Shown: positions 40,700 through 50,940 of the stretch, piece by piece
How positions within the stretch are numbered: the first letter of the stretch is position 1
Layout: the number at the start of each line of letters is the position of its first letter
Source of the DNA: Mesorhizobium loti
Lineage (GTDB): Bacteria > Pseudomonadota > Alphaproteobacteria > Rhizobiales > Rhizobiaceae
Reading direction: 5' to 3'
Length of the DNA stretch: 64,000 nt
Assembly: GCF_013170705.1 (NCBI RefSeq)
Contig: NZ_CP033334.1
Span: 1,899,501 to 1,963,500 of the forward strand
Translations under genes and position numbers: made by a program
Notes under the pieces: model-generated
The model's database searches: none
Seen by the model: only the letters and a program-made list of their open reading frames with translations
Told to the model about the DNA's origin: nothing

Positions 40700-41587
40700 T
40701 CAAGCCGCGAAACGCTGCGCTTCCCCGCCATAGTAGTTGACGTAGCGGGCGCCGATCTCCTTGACCGGCATCACCACGAACACGTCGACCGTCGAGAATT
40801 CACGGTCGATGACGCAGCCGTCGCCGATGCGGGCGCCGACCCTCAGATAGCCCTTGACCAGAGGCGGCATCGCCGCGATCGCCGCCTTGGCGTTGACCGC
40901 CTCGATCGGCATCAAATCCATGGAGCAGTAGCGATCGGAAACCGCGCGCACGTCCCAGGCGGAGTTGGTGCGGCAGTGATGGGCGAGATAGGTGAGCGCC
41001 TCCGCGTGAGCGGCCGGCACGGTGCCATGGAAGGAAGCGCAGCCGGTCATCACGCCGATTTCGTAGTGGTTGATGTAGGCCCAGATGCCTTGCCACAGCG
41101 CCTCGATGGTGCGCTTCGAGCGGTATTGCGGCAAAACGCAGGAGCGGCCGAGCTCGAGAAAGCGCTGGCCGGGATGACGGGCGATGAGCTTGGTCAGTTC
41201 GAACTCGCCTTCGGAATAGAAGCCGCCGGCGGTGGCCGCGATTTCTTGCCGCAGCAGGCGATAGGTACCGACGATGCGGCGATGTTCGGGGCCGGAAAGC
41301 GTCGTATCCAGCACCAGAAGATGGTCGCAGAGCGGATCGAAGCGATCGGCGTCGCGACGGTCCTGCGCCTGGAACAGGTCCTTCCTGGCGCCAAGCTCGT
41401 CGTAAAATACCCGGTAGCGCACTTCCTGCGCGGCCGCGATCTCGGCCTCGTTGCGGGCGAGCCGCACTTCGAGGTTGCCGATACGACCGAGCGCCGCGCC
41501 TTTTATGACGGAATCGACATTACGCCCGGCAAGCAAGGCGCTGCTGGCGTTTGGCCGAGTGTCACATTCCGGCATAACTGTATGCAC
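40700..41587 (-). CDS. olsB: L-ornithine N-alpha-acyltransferase (ornithine lipid synthesis)
   Basis: 295 residues of the GNAT-like OlsB family, which transfers a 3-hydroxyacyl chain from ACP to ornithine to make lyso-ornithine lipid. Conserved parts are RYRVFYDELGA, FLELGRSCVLPQYRS, LWQGIWAYINHY and MTGCASFHG. It uses a GTG start with AAGGAG eight bases ahead. olsA is not adjacent. A Pho-box-like site lies 52 bp upstream, in agreement with phosphate-starvation control of ornithine lipids known in Sinorhizobium. Confidence 0.88.
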   Translation of the reverse strand: MHTVMPECDTRPNASSALLAGRNVDSVIKGAALGRIGNLEVRLARNEAEIAAAQEVRYRVFYDELGARKDLFQAQDRRDADRFDPLCDHLLVLDTTLSGPEHRRIVGTYRLLRQEIAATAGGFYSEGEFELTKLIARHPGQRFLELGRSCVLPQYRSKRTIEALWQGIWAYINHYEIGVMTGCASFHGTVPAAHAEALTYLAHHCRTNSAWDVRAVSDRYCSMDLMPIEAVNAKAAIAAMPPLVKGYLRVGARIGDGCVIDREFSTVDVFVVMPVKEIGARYVNYYGGEAQRFAA

Positions 41588-41638
41588 GAGTGATTCTCCT
41601 TCGAGCCATCCCTCTTGGCACGGGGATACGGTGTAGGT

Positions 41639-41656
41639 GCAACAGGATTGTGACAG
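41639..41656 (-). promoter_or_regulatory. Pho-box-like PhoB site upstream of olsB
   Basis: On the minus strand the sequence is CTGTCAC-AATC-CTGTTGC, against CTGTCAT-n4-CTGTCAT for the Pho box: the first half matches 6 of 7, the second half about 4 of 7. Its place 52 bp before the GTG start suits PhoB activation of olsB. Confidence 0.6.
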
Positions 41657-41861
41657 TACCGTGATACGGCGTCGCGGGCAATACTTCGTCGGCTGGCGAA
41701 AACGGTCAACCGGCTACGCTAGATGAGAAAACATGAAGCGTCTCGCGCCCACGCGGGGCGCGGCGATGCGCTCCAGGCTCCTTGTTTTCATGCATGTCCT
41801 GCCGGCAAAGCCAGGGGTCACTTTTGGTTGAAATGCATTGGCCGCGCGCCAGAAAACCGGT

Positions 41862-44150
41862 TCAAGCGGCGACCTGGCCCTCGACGGCGTTGACCAGCGC
41901 ATCGGGGTCGAGCGGCTTGGTGACGAAGCCGCTGGCGCCGTGGGCGAGCACCGCATGGCGGGTCTTTTCCTGGCTGTCGGCCGACAGCACCATGATCGGC
42001 ACCGGCGGGACCGACGTTTCCTCCTCGTGGCGGCGTATCGCGGCGATCGCGTCCAGCCCATCCATGATCGGCATGTGGAGGTCCATCAGCACCACGTCGA
42101 AGCGATGCTTGTGCCCGGCGCTGGTGACGGCCTCGACGGCGGCCTTGCCATTGCCGACCACCTTGACGCGGTGTCCCGCCTTCAACAGCGTGGCGCGGGC
42201 CAGCATGGCATTGATGTCGTTGTCCTCGGCGATCAGCACGGACAGGCCCTGCTGTCGGCCAGTCGACGTGCGAAGCGCCGGGGCGCGGCGCTTTTCCGGC
42301 TGCGGCTGCGCTAGCGCCGGCGCATGGCTGGTCAAAAGGACACGCAGAAGTGTTCCCCCGCGCACCGGCCGGGCAAGGAACGTCGCGTAGCCGCTGGCGC
42401 GGAACTCGCCAAGCATGCCGCGGTCCGTCGGCGCTATCAGCGTGACGGCTTCGCAATCGGAAAAGCCGCTTAGGCGCAGCCGCTTGAGCAGCCTCCCGTC
42501 GCTTTCTTCCATGGCCGCGTCGACCAGGAGCACGTCACAGCCGTTGGCCAGGGACGCGGCCTGCGCCGCGGTGGCGGCGATACCGGCCGTACCGCCATTG
42601 GCGCGGATGGTGCGGGCGATGGCGTCGGCCTCGACGGCGTTCCTGGACAGGATCACCGCGTGCCTGCCGGCAAGCGCATTCTGCCGGCCCTGCGGTGCCT
42701 CGGTGGCCTCCGTGGCCGGGATTTCGAAGACGAATTCCGACCCTTGGCCAAGCCGGCTGGAGACCGAAATCGTGCCGCCCATGGCAGTCACCAGGCGCTT
42801 GGAGATGGCAAGTCCCAGTCCCGCCCCGCCATGCGTGCGCGTCGAGGTGCCGTCGGCCTGCTCGAACTCCTCGAAAATGCGCTCCATGTCCTCGTCGCGC
42901 AGGCCGGGACCAGTGTCGGCGATGGTGAAGCAGATGCGATCACTGGTCTCGGTGCGGGCGCGCGCGACGCTGACCAGGACGCCGCCGCTGTCGGTGAACT
43001 TGATGGCGTTGCCGATGAGGTTGAGCAACACCTGCCTGACCCGGCCCGGGTCGGCGGTGATCATCTGCGGGACATCCGGCTCGACATGGCAGCCGAGGCC
43101 GATATCCTTGGCGAAGGCGCGCGCGGCGAGCAATTCGATAATGTTGTCGGCGATCTCGCGCACCGACATCGGCTGCGGTTCCGGATCGAAGCGACCGGCC
43201 TCGATCTTGGAATAGTCGAGCAGATCCTCGATCAGGGCGAGCAAGGCGCTGGCCGAGGTCGAGATGGCGCCGACATAGGTCTGCTGCTCCGGCGACAGGC
43301 TGGTGTCGGCGAGCAGCCTGGCCATGCCCATGATGCCGTTCATCGGCGTGCGGATTTCATGGCTGACGGTGGCGAGAAAGCGCGATTTCGCCTGGCTTGC
43401 GAATTCGGCTCTTTCGCGCGCTGTGATCAGCGAGGATTCGGCGCGCTTGCGGGCTGTGATGTCGCGGGCGATGGCGCGATGCGAGGCCGCGCCGCTGTCC
43501 TTGTCGCGCACCGACAGTTCGATCCACGAGAACCAGCGCGGGCCGCCCGGCGTGCGGATGGCGACATCGGTGGAACTCAGGCACTCGTGATCGGAAAAGG
43601 CGGCATCGGGAACGATGCCGACCTCGATGCCGAGTTCGGCCAGGGTCTTGCCGGCAAGGTCGCGGTGATCCGCTCCGACGAGATCGGCGAACACCTTGTT
43701 GGCATAGACGATATTGCCGTCGCGATCGCGATGGATGACGAGATCGCCAAGCGCGTCGATGAGACCGCGAAAGCGCTCCTCGCTTTCCTGCATCTCCCAC
43801 ATGCGGTCGGCCAGCGTCTCGATCTCGGCGCGGCTGCGCGCGGTGGTCTCGTCCAGCAGCACCGCGGTGCGATGGACGCTGCGTCTGGCGTGCAGATGCA
43901 GCGCAAGGCCGGCGAGGCCGGTTGCCAGCAATGCGAGGCTGATGAAGATCGGCGCCCCGGTCAGATGCGCAATGCCCGCCAGTATAATGATGGCAACGAA
44001 GGTGAGCAGCGGCAGTCCTTCGCGCCTGGCCAATCGCTGCTCGGGCACCAGCGGCGGCGCGGCGATAAAGCGCCGCGCCGCCGTCGGCGCGGCCACCGCA
44101 TCGACGTCGTCGCCCTTGCTTGCCTGCCGGCTGTCGGATTCCGCGATCAT
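41862..44150 (-). CDS. Hybrid sensor histidine kinase with PAS and two receiver domains
   Basis: 762 residues. Two hydrophobic helices (about 47-63 and 67-86) lie near the amino end with almost no periplasmic loop, so the signal is probably sensed in the membrane or by the PAS domain (residues ~122-240). The HisKA phosphosite is H264 ([12 protein letters not shown]), with N381 (LIGNAIKF) and [14 protein letters not shown] boxes in the ATPase. A degenerate receiver spans ~495-605 and a complete one ~636-755 with D690 (VVLMDLHMP). It lacks an HPt domain, so a separate phosphotransfer protein is needed. The target is not in the neighbourhood. Confidence 0.92.
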   Translation of the reverse strand: MIAESDSRQASKGDDVDAVAAPTAARRFIAAPPLVPEQRLARREGLPLLTFVAIIILAGIAHLTGAPIFISLALLATGLAGLALHLHARRSVHRTAVLLDETTARSRAEIETLADRMWEMQESEERFRGLIDALGDLVIHRDRDGNIVYANKVFADLVGADHRDLAGKTLAELGIEVGIVPDAAFSDHECLSSTDVAIRTPGGPRWFSWIELSVRDKDSGAASHRAIARDITARKRAESSLITARERAEFASQAKSRFLATVSHEIRTPMNGIMGMARLLADTSLSPEQQTYVGAISTSASALLALIEDLLDYSKIEAGRFDPEPQPMSVREIADNIIELLAARAFAKDIGLGCHVEPDVPQMITADPGRVRQVLLNLIGNAIKFTDSGGVLVSVARARTETSDRICFTIADTGPGLRDEDMERIFEEFEQADGTSTRTHGGAGLGLAISKRLVTAMGGTISVSSRLGQGSEFVFEIPATEATEAPQGRQNALAGRHAVILSRNAVEADAIARTIRANGGTAGIAATAAQAASLANGCDVLLVDAAMEESDGRLLKRLRLSGFSDCEAVTLIAPTDRGMLGEFRASGYATFLARPVRGGTLLRVLLTSHAPALAQPQPEKRRAPALRTSTGRQQGLSVLIAEDNDINAMLARATLLKAGHRVKVVGNGKAAVEAVTSAGHKHRFDVVLMDLHMPIMDGLDAIAAIRRHEEETSVPPVPIMVLSADSQEKTRHAVLAHGASGFVTKPLDPDALVNAVEGQVAA

Positions 44151-44286
44151 GCGAAACCCTTGCCAGACAGAGATTATGGAAAATTGCGGCGGATCGTTCG
44201 AATTTTAGCGGATAGGGCGTTTTTGTCCTGGTGGCGGCGGATTCGCCACCGGATCTGGCAATTCAGTCCACTGATCCGCGAGGACG

Positions 44287-45276
44287 TTACATGTCGACGA
44301 CGACGCGTCCGCGGATCTTGCCGTCGACGATGTCGCGTGCCGTCTCGACGATGCCGTCGAAGCCGATGGTCGTGGACAGGCTGGCAAGCTTCCGCAGGTC
44401 GAGATCGGAGCCAATACGGCGCCAGGCCTCGAGGCGCACGGCCTTCGGCGCCATCACCGAATCGATGCCAAGCAGCGAGACGCCGCGCAGGATGAAGGGG
44501 GCGACGCTCGACGGCAGATCCATGCCGCCGGCTAGGCCGCAGGCCGCCACGGCGCCGCCATAGGAGGTCATCGACAGGACGTTGGCCAGCGTATGGCTGC
44601 CGACCGAATCGATGCCGCCGGCCCAGCGCTCCTTGGCCAGCGGCTTGGCGGGCTGGCTGAGCTCGTCGCGCGAAATCACCTCGGCGGCGCCGAGGTTGAT
44701 CAGATAAGGGCTTTCGGCGTTGCGGCCGGTCGATGCAATGACATGGTAACCGAGGCTGGACAGGATGGAGACCGCGACCGAACCAACGCCGCCGGCGGCA
44801 CCCGTCACCACGACCGGGCCGCGGTCGGGAAGGATGCCGTGCCGCTCCAGCGCCATGACGCAAAGCATGGCGGTATAACCGGCGGTGCCGACCGCCATCG
44901 CGTCGTGCGCGCTGAGGCCATCCGGCAACGGCACCAACCAGTCGCCCTTGACGCGGGCGCGCCCGGCATAGGCGCCGAAATGCGTTTCGCCGACGCCCCA
45001 GCCGTTGAGGATGACCTTGTCTCCCTTGCGCCAGTCTGGATTGGAGGACGAAATCACTGTTCCGGCAAGATCTATGCCCGGCACCAGGGGCCAGCGGCGG
45101 ACCACCGGCGCCTTTCCGGTGATGGCCAACCCGTCCTTGTAGTTCACCGTCGTCGCCTCGACCGCGACGGTGACGTCGCCCTCCATCAGGTCGGCTTCGG
45201 TGAGATCCGTCACGGCGACCGACTGTTTCTTGTCGGCGTCGCGCGAAATCAGGATGGCTTTGAAGGTTTCGGACAT
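44287..45276 (-). CDS. MDR-family acryloyl-CoA reductase-like oxidoreductase (AcuI/YhdH)
   Basis: 329 residues, NADPH-dependent quinone-oxidoreductase-type protein of the YhdH/AcuI group, which can reduce acryloyl-CoA to propionyl-CoA. Features are [26 protein letters not shown] (start of GroES-like domain), the cofactor motif [11 protein letters not shown], and ASTGR. ATG 45276 is chosen as GCGGAG lies five bases ahead; a longer in-frame start overlaps the lspA gene region and is unlikely. It lies 58 bp after lspA on the same strand. Confidence 0.88.
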   Translation of the reverse strand: MSETFKAILISRDADKKQSVAVTDLTEADLMEGDVTVAVEATTVNYKDGLAITGKAPVVRRWPLVPGIDLAGTVISSSNPDWRKGDKVILNGWGVGETHFGAYAGRARVKGDWLVPLPDGLSAHDAMAVGTAGYTAMLCVMALERHGILPDRGPVVVTGAAGGVGSVAVSILSSLGYHVIASTGRNAESPYLINLGAAEVISRDELSQPAKPLAKERWAGGIDSVGSHTLANVLSMTSYGGAVAACGLAGGMDLPSSVAPFILRGVSLLGIDSVMAPKAVRLEAWRRIGSDLDLRKLASLSTTIGFDGIVETARDIVDGKIRGRVVVDM

Positions 45277-45334
45277 CTTTTTCTCCGCGAGCTTGCTTGT
45301 CGGTCTGGGACTGTGCGGCGATGGCCGCGCGGGG

Positions 45335-45832
45335 TCAATCTTTGGAGGGCTTGGCGTTCGAAGGCTTGGGCTCGCGCCGCCAACCGATGAGTTCGTCGAA
45401 GACGACCAGTGCCGCGCCCACGGAAATGAAGGCGTCGGCGAGATTGAAGACGGCAAACGACCAGACCGGCGTGTGAAACAGGATGTAATCGATGACGTGG
45501 CCGTAGACGGCGCGGTCGATCAGATTGCCCAGCGCGCCGCCGATGATCAGGGCGAAGCCGGTGCGGGCGATGACATGGGCCGATGGCGTGCGGGTGGCGA
45601 GACAGAGCACGAAGGCAACGACCAGCACGGCGATGACCACCAGGCCGGTGTCGCCGAAGGAGGAAAACATCGAGAAGGCGATGCCGGTGTTGTAGGTGCG
45701 AAACAGCGCCAGGAACGGCACCAGATCGACCTTTTCCTGAAACGGCAGGCCGGTCTCGACCAGATGCTTTATCCATTGATCGAGCGCTATGGCCGCGACG
45801 ACGAGCATCGCGTAGGGGGACCATGATCTCAC
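45335..45832 (-). CDS. lspA: Lipoprotein signal peptidase (signal peptidase II)
   Basis: 165-residue inner-membrane aspartyl protease that removes signal peptides of lipoproteins. Four hydrophobic helices and the two catalytic Asp motifs, [15 protein letters not shown] and [14 protein letters not shown], are clear. The carboxy end is charged ([12 protein letters not shown]). It starts 13 bp after the SpoU methylase gene, forming a tight minus-strand set with it. Confidence 0.94.
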   Translation of the reverse strand: MRSWSPYAMLVVAAIALDQWIKHLVETGLPFQEKVDLVPFLALFRTYNTGIAFSMFSSFGDTGLVVIAVLVVAFVLCLATRTPSAHVIARTGFALIIGGALGNLIDRAVYGHVIDYILFHTPVWSFAVFNLADAFISVGAALVVFDELIGWRREPKPSNAKPSKD

Positions 45833-45845
45833 GGGCTGGCAACCT

Positions 45846-46703
45846 TCATTGCTGGTCGGCGGTCGGCTCGAGCTTCAGCGCGCCGCGCCTGATCTCGAAC
45901 AGCATGATGCCGGTGGCGACGGCTAGATTGAGCGAATCGGCACGGCCCGCTTGCGGGATCCTGAGCAATCGGTCGCAGCTCGCCGCCAGGTTTTCGGGCA
46001 GGCCCTGCTGCTCATTGCCCATCATCAGCAGAACCGGCCCACGGGAAAAATCGACCGAGCGGTAATCGACGGCACCCTTCAGGTGCGTGCCGGCGACGAG
46101 GCCTGAAAACCCGCCGCGCCAGGCCAGGAAAGCCTCTGTCGTCGCCTTGGCCACCGGCACGGCGAAAATGGAGCCCATGGTGGCGCGCACCGTTTCCACG
46201 GAAAACGGATCGGTGGTGTCGCCGACCAGGATGATGCCCTTGGCGCCGACGGCGTCGACGGTGCGGATGACGGTGCCGAGATTACCGGGATCGCGCACCC
46301 TGTCGAGCGCCACCCAGACGTCGCCATTGTCGGCGCGGATGTCCTTCAGGGCCAGGAATTTCTGCGAGAAGACGCCGACCACCATTTGCGGATTGTCGCG
46401 GCGGGTGATGGCGACAAGCACCTTTTCCGACACTTCGAGCACTGTGCCGCCGGCGGCAACCGTACGTGCCGCGACCTTTTCCACGGCCGCATTGCCGCGC
46501 CCTGCCTTGGCGAACACAAGCGTCCTGATCTGCCAGCCAAGGTCGAGCGCATCGATGACCAGCTTCAGCCCCTCGGCCATGAAGGCGTTCTGCTGGTCGC
46601 GGAATTTCTTCAGGGCGAGCGCCTTGATGTCCTTGATCAGCGGGTTGGCGAGGCTGGTGACTTCCTTCACCTGGCCGGGTGCGCCTGCGTGCCGCTCGTT
46701 CAT
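45846..46703 (-). CDS. SpoU/TrmH-family RNA 2'-O-methyltransferase
   Basis: 285 residues. The amino-terminal substrate-binding domain (EVTSLANPLIKDIKALALKKFRDQQNAFMAEG) precedes the SPOUT methylase with knot motifs ALDRVRDPGNLGTVIRTVDAVG, GNEQQGLP and SLNLAVATGIMLFE. It 2'-O-methylates rRNA or tRNA; the target nucleotide is unknown. It lies between the rRNA methylase and lspA, 17 and 13 bp away, so one operon is likely. Confidence 0.9.
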   Translation of the reverse strand: MNERHAGAPGQVKEVTSLANPLIKDIKALALKKFRDQQNAFMAEGLKLVIDALDLGWQIRTLVFAKAGRGNAAVEKVAARTVAAGGTVLEVSEKVLVAITRRDNPQMVVGVFSQKFLALKDIRADNGDVWVALDRVRDPGNLGTVIRTVDAVGAKGIILVGDTTDPFSVETVRATMGSIFAVPVAKATTEAFLAWRGGFSGLVAGTHLKGAVDYRSVDFSRGPVLLMMGNEQQGLPENLAASCDRLLRIPQAGRADSLNLAVATGIMLFEIRRGALKLEPTADQQ

Positions 46704-46720
46704 TCAGGACTCCGGGGCAT

Positions 46721-47806
46721 TCAGGCCACCCAACGCGAAAACAGTGAGGTCGAAAGCGCCCTGCCGGCGGACTTTTCGCGGATGATCAACTCGCCCGATT
46801 CGACCTTGCCGCCCATGCCGGCAAACGTGTCGCGCATCAAAGCGTGGATGGCGAAGAAGGAGGCGCGGATCGAATAAGCGGTCAGTACCACGGCAAGCGG
46901 CTTCGGCGTCAGGATCGCGCGGCAAAGGTCGGTGAGCGCCGGCAGATCCTCGAACAATTGCCAGACCTCGCCCTTGGGGCCGCGGCCATAGGCTGGCGGA
47001 TCGAAAAGCACGATGTCGTAGCGGCTGCCGCGGCGCTCCTCGCGCTCGGCGAATTTCACCGCGTCGTCGACGATCCAGCGGATCGGCTTGCTGCCGAGTC
47101 CGGCCATCTCCTGGTTTTCACGTGCCCAGCCAATCGCCTTCTTCGAGGCATCGACATGGGTGACCTCGGCGCCGGCGCGGGCCGCCACCAAGGAGGCAAG
47201 GCCAGTGTAGCCGAACAAGTTCAGCACCTTGACCGGCCGCTTGGCCGCCGCGATCAACCCGGCCATGTGGTCCCAGTGCGAGGCCTGTTCGGGAAACACG
47301 CCGACATGGCGAAACGAGGTGAAACGGCCGAGATAGTCGATGCCATCATGCTTCATCGGCCAGGTCTCGCCAAGCGGCGTCCTGGGGAAGCGCCAGCGGC
47401 CGATGCCTTCCTCGTCGGTGTCGCCGGTGAAGATGGCGTCGGCCCGTTCCCAGTCCCTGGCTGGCAGGGCCTTCTGCCAGATCGCCTGCCCCTCGGGCCG
47501 CACGATGCGGTAGGGGCCGTATTGTTCAAGTTTCTGGCCGGCACCGCTGTCGAGCAGTGCATAATCGGCATTCGGCGCCACTTCGAGGATGAGCGGCAGC
47601 TGCTCGGCCGGCAGGACGCCGTCACGACGGGCGAGGATGCGCGGCGCCGATTTCGGTGCGGGTTGGCTATCCGGCTTCACGTCACGCGCTTCGCGCGGCC
47701 TGGCGTCCGGCCGTGCCGCGCCACGCGCCTCGTGCGGACGTACCTCTCCGGTTCCGCCCTTGGCGGGCGGGCGGCTGTCGCGGCGTTTGTCGCGAAAAGA
47801 CTTCAA
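46721..47806 (-). CDS. Class I SAM-dependent rRNA methyltransferase (RlmI-like)
   Basis: About 361 residues. A basic, low-complexity amino end is followed by a beta-rich domain and the Rossmann methylase (KVLNLFGYTGLASLVAARAGAEV, VDASKKAIGWARENQ, IVLFDPPAYGRGPKG). The DPPAY motif suits base methylation of 23S rRNA. The start is uncertain: a TTG at 47806 with GGAG ahead is used here, and a longer in-frame TTG start at 47866 is possible. It is first of the minus-strand set with the SpoU methylase and lspA. Confidence 0.82.
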   Translation of the reverse strand: MKSFRDKRRDSRPPAKGGTGEVRPHEARGAARPDARPREARDVKPDSQPAPKSAPRILARRDGVLPAEQLPLILEVAPNADYALLDSGAGQKLEQYGPYRIVRPEGQAIWQKALPARDWERADAIFTGDTDEEGIGRWRFPRTPLGETWPMKHDGIDYLGRFTSFRHVGVFPEQASHWDHMAGLIAAAKRPVKVLNLFGYTGLASLVAARAGAEVTHVDASKKAIGWARENQEMAGLGSKPIRWIVDDAVKFAEREERRGSRYDIVLFDPPAYGRGPKGEVWQLFEDLPALTDLCRAILTPKPLAVVLTAYSIRASFFAIHALMRDTFAGMGGKVESGELIIREKSAGRALSTSLFSRWVA

Positions 47807-47941
47807 GCGGGGGCATCTCCGAGCGGCGTGCCGCTTTTGGCATAGGGCAACCAGCTTCGCAACCAAGTCCGGAGCTGCCGCCTCTCCTGTTCATGTCGGT
47901 CCGAGATAGACCGATGTCAAAGAAACAGGCAAATCTGCTGG

Positions 47942-48631
47942 ATGTCCCGCTCCGAACGTCTCCTCGACCTCATCCAGTGCCTGCGCCGGCATCGCCGGCC
48001 GGTGAGCGGACAGACGCTGGCCGATGAACTCGGGATTTCCATTCGAACGCTTTACCGCGACATCGCCACGCTGCAGGGGCAGGGCGCGCCGATCGAGGGG
48101 GAAGCGGGCCTGGGCTACGTGCTCAAGCCCGGCTTCATGCTGCCGCCGCTGATGTTTAGCGACGACGAGATCGAGGCGATCGTGCTCGGCTCGCGCTGGG
48201 TCGCCAAGCAGCCGGACCAGCGTCTCTCGGCCGCAGCCGCCAATGCGCTGGCCAAGATCGCGGCCGTGCTGCCAGATGATCTGCGTGAGGATCTCGACGC
48301 CTCCACCCTGCTGGTCGGGCCGCCGGCACACGCCATGGAGGGCATCGATCTCGGCATGGTGCGGCAGGCCATCCGCAACGAGCGAAAACTCGGCTTTCTC
48401 TACCGCGATGCCGGCGGTGTGGCTTCGCAACGCGTCGTCTGGCCGTTCGCGCTCGGTTTCTTCGACAAAGTGCGGGTGGTGGTGGCGTGGTGCGAGATGC
48501 GGCAGGATTTCCGGCATTTCCGCGCCGATCGCATATCAGGGCTCAATCCCATCGATACGCGCTATCCGCGTCGCCGCCAGGTGCTGCTCATGGAATGGCG
48601 GGCGACGCTCGACAAGCCGCGTGGGTCATAA
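47942..48631 (+). CDS. YafY-type HTH and WYL-domain transcriptional regulator
   Basis: 229 residues. A winged HTH fills residues 1-60 (MSRSERLLDLIQCLRRHRRPVSG..IRTLYRDIATLQ), then the WYL ligand-sensing domain (residues 135-215, LGFLYRDAGGVASQRVVWPFALGFFDKVRVV). It is divergent from the rRNA methylase gene. It lies 73 bp before the VOC and EVE genes and may control them. Ligands of such proteins are mostly unknown; nucleic acids or small molecules are proposed. Confidence 0.9.
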   Translation: MSRSERLLDLIQCLRRHRRPVSGQTLADELGISIRTLYRDIATLQGQGAPIEGEAGLGYVLKPGFMLPPLMFSDDEIEAIVLGSRWVAKQPDQRLSAAAANALAKIAAVLPDDLREDLDASTLLVGPPAHAMEGIDLGMVRQAIRNERKLGFLYRDAGGVASQRVVWPFALGFFDKVRVVVAWCEMRQDFRHFRADRISGLNPIDTRYPRRRQVLLMEWRATLDKPRGS

Positions 48632-48704
48632 GGCTACTGCCAGAATCTGACAGTAGCCTATTCTAGGTTCGGGGCATCGAAACGCTGAACCGCGGAGAGT
48701 ACAC

Positions 48705-49085
48705 ATGACCACGCCGAATTTCGTCATCCTCTATGTCGACCAGCCGCTGCGGAGCGGTGCCTTCTACAGCGCGCTGCTTGGTCGCGAGCCGGTCGAAAGC
48801 GCGCCGACCTTCGTGCTGTTCGTGCTCGACAACGGCTTCAAGCTCGGCCTCTGGTCGCGCCATACCGTGGAGCCGGCGGCAGAAGCGGCGGGCGGCGGTG
48901 CCGAGATCGTGTTCGCACTGGAGACGCCGGAAGCGGTCGACGCGACCCATGCCGACTGGTCGAGGCGGGGCCTGAAGATCCTGCAGGCGCCGACCGACTT
49001 GGATTTCGGCCGCACTTTCGTTGCGCTCGATCCCGACAATCACCGCCTGCGTGTCTACTGGCTGTCGGATGGGGCACATAAATGA
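48705..49085 (+). CDS. VOC (glyoxalase/dioxygenase-fold) family protein
   Basis: 126 residues, one VOC module with paired beta-alpha-beta-beta-beta units ([21 protein letters not shown] and [19 protein letters not shown]). Metal ligands of true glyoxalases are not all present, so it may be a drug-binding or antibiotic-resistance-type member, or another isomerase. Its stop overlaps the EVE gene by four bases (ATGA), pointing to coupled translation. Confidence 0.87.
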   Translation: MTTPNFVILYVDQPLRSGAFYSALLGREPVESAPTFVLFVLDNGFKLGLWSRHTVEPAAEAAGGGAEIVFALETPEAVDATHADWSRRGLKILQAPTDLDFGRTFVALDPDNHRLRVYWLSDGAHK

Positions 49086-49519
49086 GGGCGTACTGGATCG
49101 CTGTGGCGTCGGCGGAACATGTCCGGCGCGGCCGCAAGGACGGCTTCATGCAGGTCAACCACGGCAAGGCAGCGCCGTTGCGTCGCGTCAAGCCCGGCGA
49201 TGGTGTCATCTACTATTCGCCGACCACGGTTCTGGGCGAAAAGGATGGCCTGCAGGCCTTCACCGCAATCGGCACCGTGCGGGAAGGAGAGCCCTATCAA
49301 GGCGAAATGGGCGGCGGCTTCACGCCGTTCCGCCGCGACGTTGAGTGGATGGCGGCTGAAGAAGCGCCGATCAAGCCGCTGCTCGAACGGCTGGACTTCA
49401 CCGCCGGCAAGGCGAACTGGGGATATCAGCTGCGCTTTGGCCTGTTCGAAATCACCGATCACGATTTTCGTCTGATCGCCGACGCGATGGGCGCCGAAAT
49501 GCGGGGGACGGTGAGCTAG
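49082..49519 (+). CDS. EVE-domain protein
   Basis: 145 residues of the PUA-like EVE family, which bind modified bases in DNA or RNA. The start [33 protein letters not shown] and the YYSPTT strand are typical. It is translationally coupled to the VOC gene. EVE proteins are sometimes linked with modification-dependent restriction; here there is no nuclease partner, so a housekeeping or base-sensing role is as likely. Its stop abuts the convergent cyclodeaminase gene. Confidence 0.85.
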   Translation: MRAYWIAVASAEHVRRGRKDGFMQVNHGKAAPLRRVKPGDGVIYYSPTTVLGEKDGLQAFTAIGTVREGEPYQGEMGGGFTPFRRDVEWMAAEEAPIKPLLERLDFTAGKANWGYQLRFGLFEITDHDFRLIADAMGAEMRGTVS

Positions 49520-50481
49520 ACCTTCAGCGCGTTATAAACGGCTATACCGGCGGCAAGGTCCTCGAGTGCCGCGCCAACCGACTTGAACAGCGTGATCTCG
49601 TCAGCGGTTGTGCGGCCGTTCCTCTGGCCGCGCGCCAGTTCGTGCAAATCGGCGACGATGGCGTCCGGCTTCAGCAGGCCGGAGGCCAGTGGCTGGACGA
49701 TGTCGCCGGCTTCCTTGGTGGCGCCGTCGCGGGTGTCGACATAGACCCGGGCACGCGCGATCGCGTCATCATCGCTTTCGCGCATTGTCGGGGTGAAGCC
49801 GCCGACCAGGTCGACATGGGTTCCAGGCCGCAGCTGCGCGCCCTTGATCAGCGGCGTGGTGGTGATTGTCGCCGAAGAGACGATGTCGGCCTGGCCAAGC
49901 TCGGCATCGAGGTCGGTCGCGGCGCTGGCGGCGAAGCCTTCGGCGCACAAATCGGTCGCGACTTTTTCAGCATTGGCGGGGGTGCGGTTCCAGATGCGGA
50001 TGGTTTTTATCGGCCGCACCGCCGAATGCGCCTTGGCGAGGAACGGCGACAGGGCGCCAGCACCGACCACAAGCAGCCGCGAGGCATCGTCGCGGGCGAG
50101 GTAGGACGCCGCCAGTGCCGAAGCACAAGCCGTGCGCCACTGAGTCAGGCGCTGGCCGTCGATCAAGGCTTCCGGTTCGCCGGTGCTGCCGTTGAGCAGG
50201 AGATAGAGCCCCATCACGGCGGGTTTGCCGATGGCGTTGTTGTCGGGTGAGACGGTTACGATCTTCACGCCGATATGGCCACCGGAAGACGTGCCGGCGG
50301 CGTTGAAATCGGTCCATGCCGGCATCAGCAGCAGGGTCGAGGCCTCGCCGTCGGGCCGTTCGACCGCGTGATGATGCCTGACGGGTTGTACCGCCCCGTC
50401 ACGGAAAGCAGCGCGCAACGTCTCGACCAGTCCGGGAAAGGTCAGCGCACGGTCGACCTCGGCGGCCGAAATGGTCAGCAT
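49516..50481 (-). CDS. Ornithine cyclodeaminase / mu-crystallin family protein
   Basis: 321 residues. The substrate half is at the amino end, followed by a Rossmann domain ([31 protein letters not shown]). Lys/Asp residues of the family are conserved ([23 protein letters not shown]). Members include ornithine cyclodeaminase and ketimine (pyrroline-2-carboxylate) reductases, and sequence alone does not decide. It ends head-to-tail against the EVE gene with a four-base overlap and follows lapA on the minus strand. Confidence 0.86.
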   Translation of the reverse strand: MLTISAAEVDRALTFPGLVETLRAAFRDGAVQPVRHHHAVERPDGEASTLLLMPAWTDFNAAGTSSGGHIGVKIVTVSPDNNAIGKPAVMGLYLLLNGSTGEPEALIDGQRLTQWRTACASALAASYLARDDASRLLVVGAGALSPFLAKAHSAVRPIKTIRIWNRTPANAEKVATDLCAEGFAASAATDLDAELGQADIVSSATITTTPLIKGAQLRPGTHVDLVGGFTPTMRESDDDAIARARVYVDTRDGATKEAGDIVQPLASGLLKPDAIVADLHELARGQRNGRTTADEITLFKSVGAALEDLAAGIAVYNALKV

Positions 50482-50518
50482 GAAAAGCTCCGTGGAAAGA
50501 AAGGCGCCGGGAGGCCGC

Positions 50519-50887
50519 TCAATTGGTCGGCTTTGGCAATGCCGAACCTTGCGCCGAGCCTTGGGCCGAACCCTGGATCGGTCCCTGTGTTGCCGACGGC
50601 GCGCGACTGATCGCCTGGCGCAGGTTTTCCGCCTCGACGCCGCGCTGGCGCGCCAGCTTGCGGTAGCGGCCCTGCTTGGCCCAGGTTGCCAGGCTGCCGA
50701 CGATCATGCCGATGGCGAGCGCCAGGAAGAGGAAAATAAACAGCGGCAAGGTAAGCGTCAGCTTCGGATTGCCGGGATTGAACGGGTCCAACGTGAAAGC
50801 GACGAGTTCGCGGTTGGCGACGGCAAGCGCGATCAGAATGATCGCCAGGGGCACGAAGACCACGATGAGAATGAAGCGATTGAGCAT
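50519..50887 (-). CDS. LapA-domain inner-membrane protein
   Basis: 122 residues, two hydrophobic helices (FILIVVFVPLAIILIALAVAN and LPLFIFLFLALAIGMIVGSLATW) framing a short loop, then a basic helical cytoplasmic end. It resembles the LPS assembly protein A domain (YciS), which in E. coli works with LapB in LpxC turnover; no lapB is next to it. It is the last gene of the sppA-ihfB-lapA set, an order seen in many alphaproteobacteria. Confidence 0.85.
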   Translation of the reverse strand: MLNRFILIVVFVPLAIILIALAVANRELVAFTLDPFNPGNPKLTLTLPLFIFLFLALAIGMIVGSLATWAKQGRYRKLARQRGVEAENLRQAISRAPSATQGPIQGSAQGSAQGSALPKPTN

Positions 50888-50940
50888 GATTTCTTCCGTG
50901 CAAGCGGGCCGGACAAGGCCTTCTGGCGCTGACGCCGCGC

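Noticed and set aside
42660..44495. A 611-codon plus-strand frame over the histidine kinase gene
   Set aside because: Shadow of the kinase gene, with no recognisable domain or start signal.
49082..49519. EVE protein as part of a restriction or defence island
   Set aside because: There is no McrBC, nuclease or methylase partner next to it; it is coupled to a VOC gene only.
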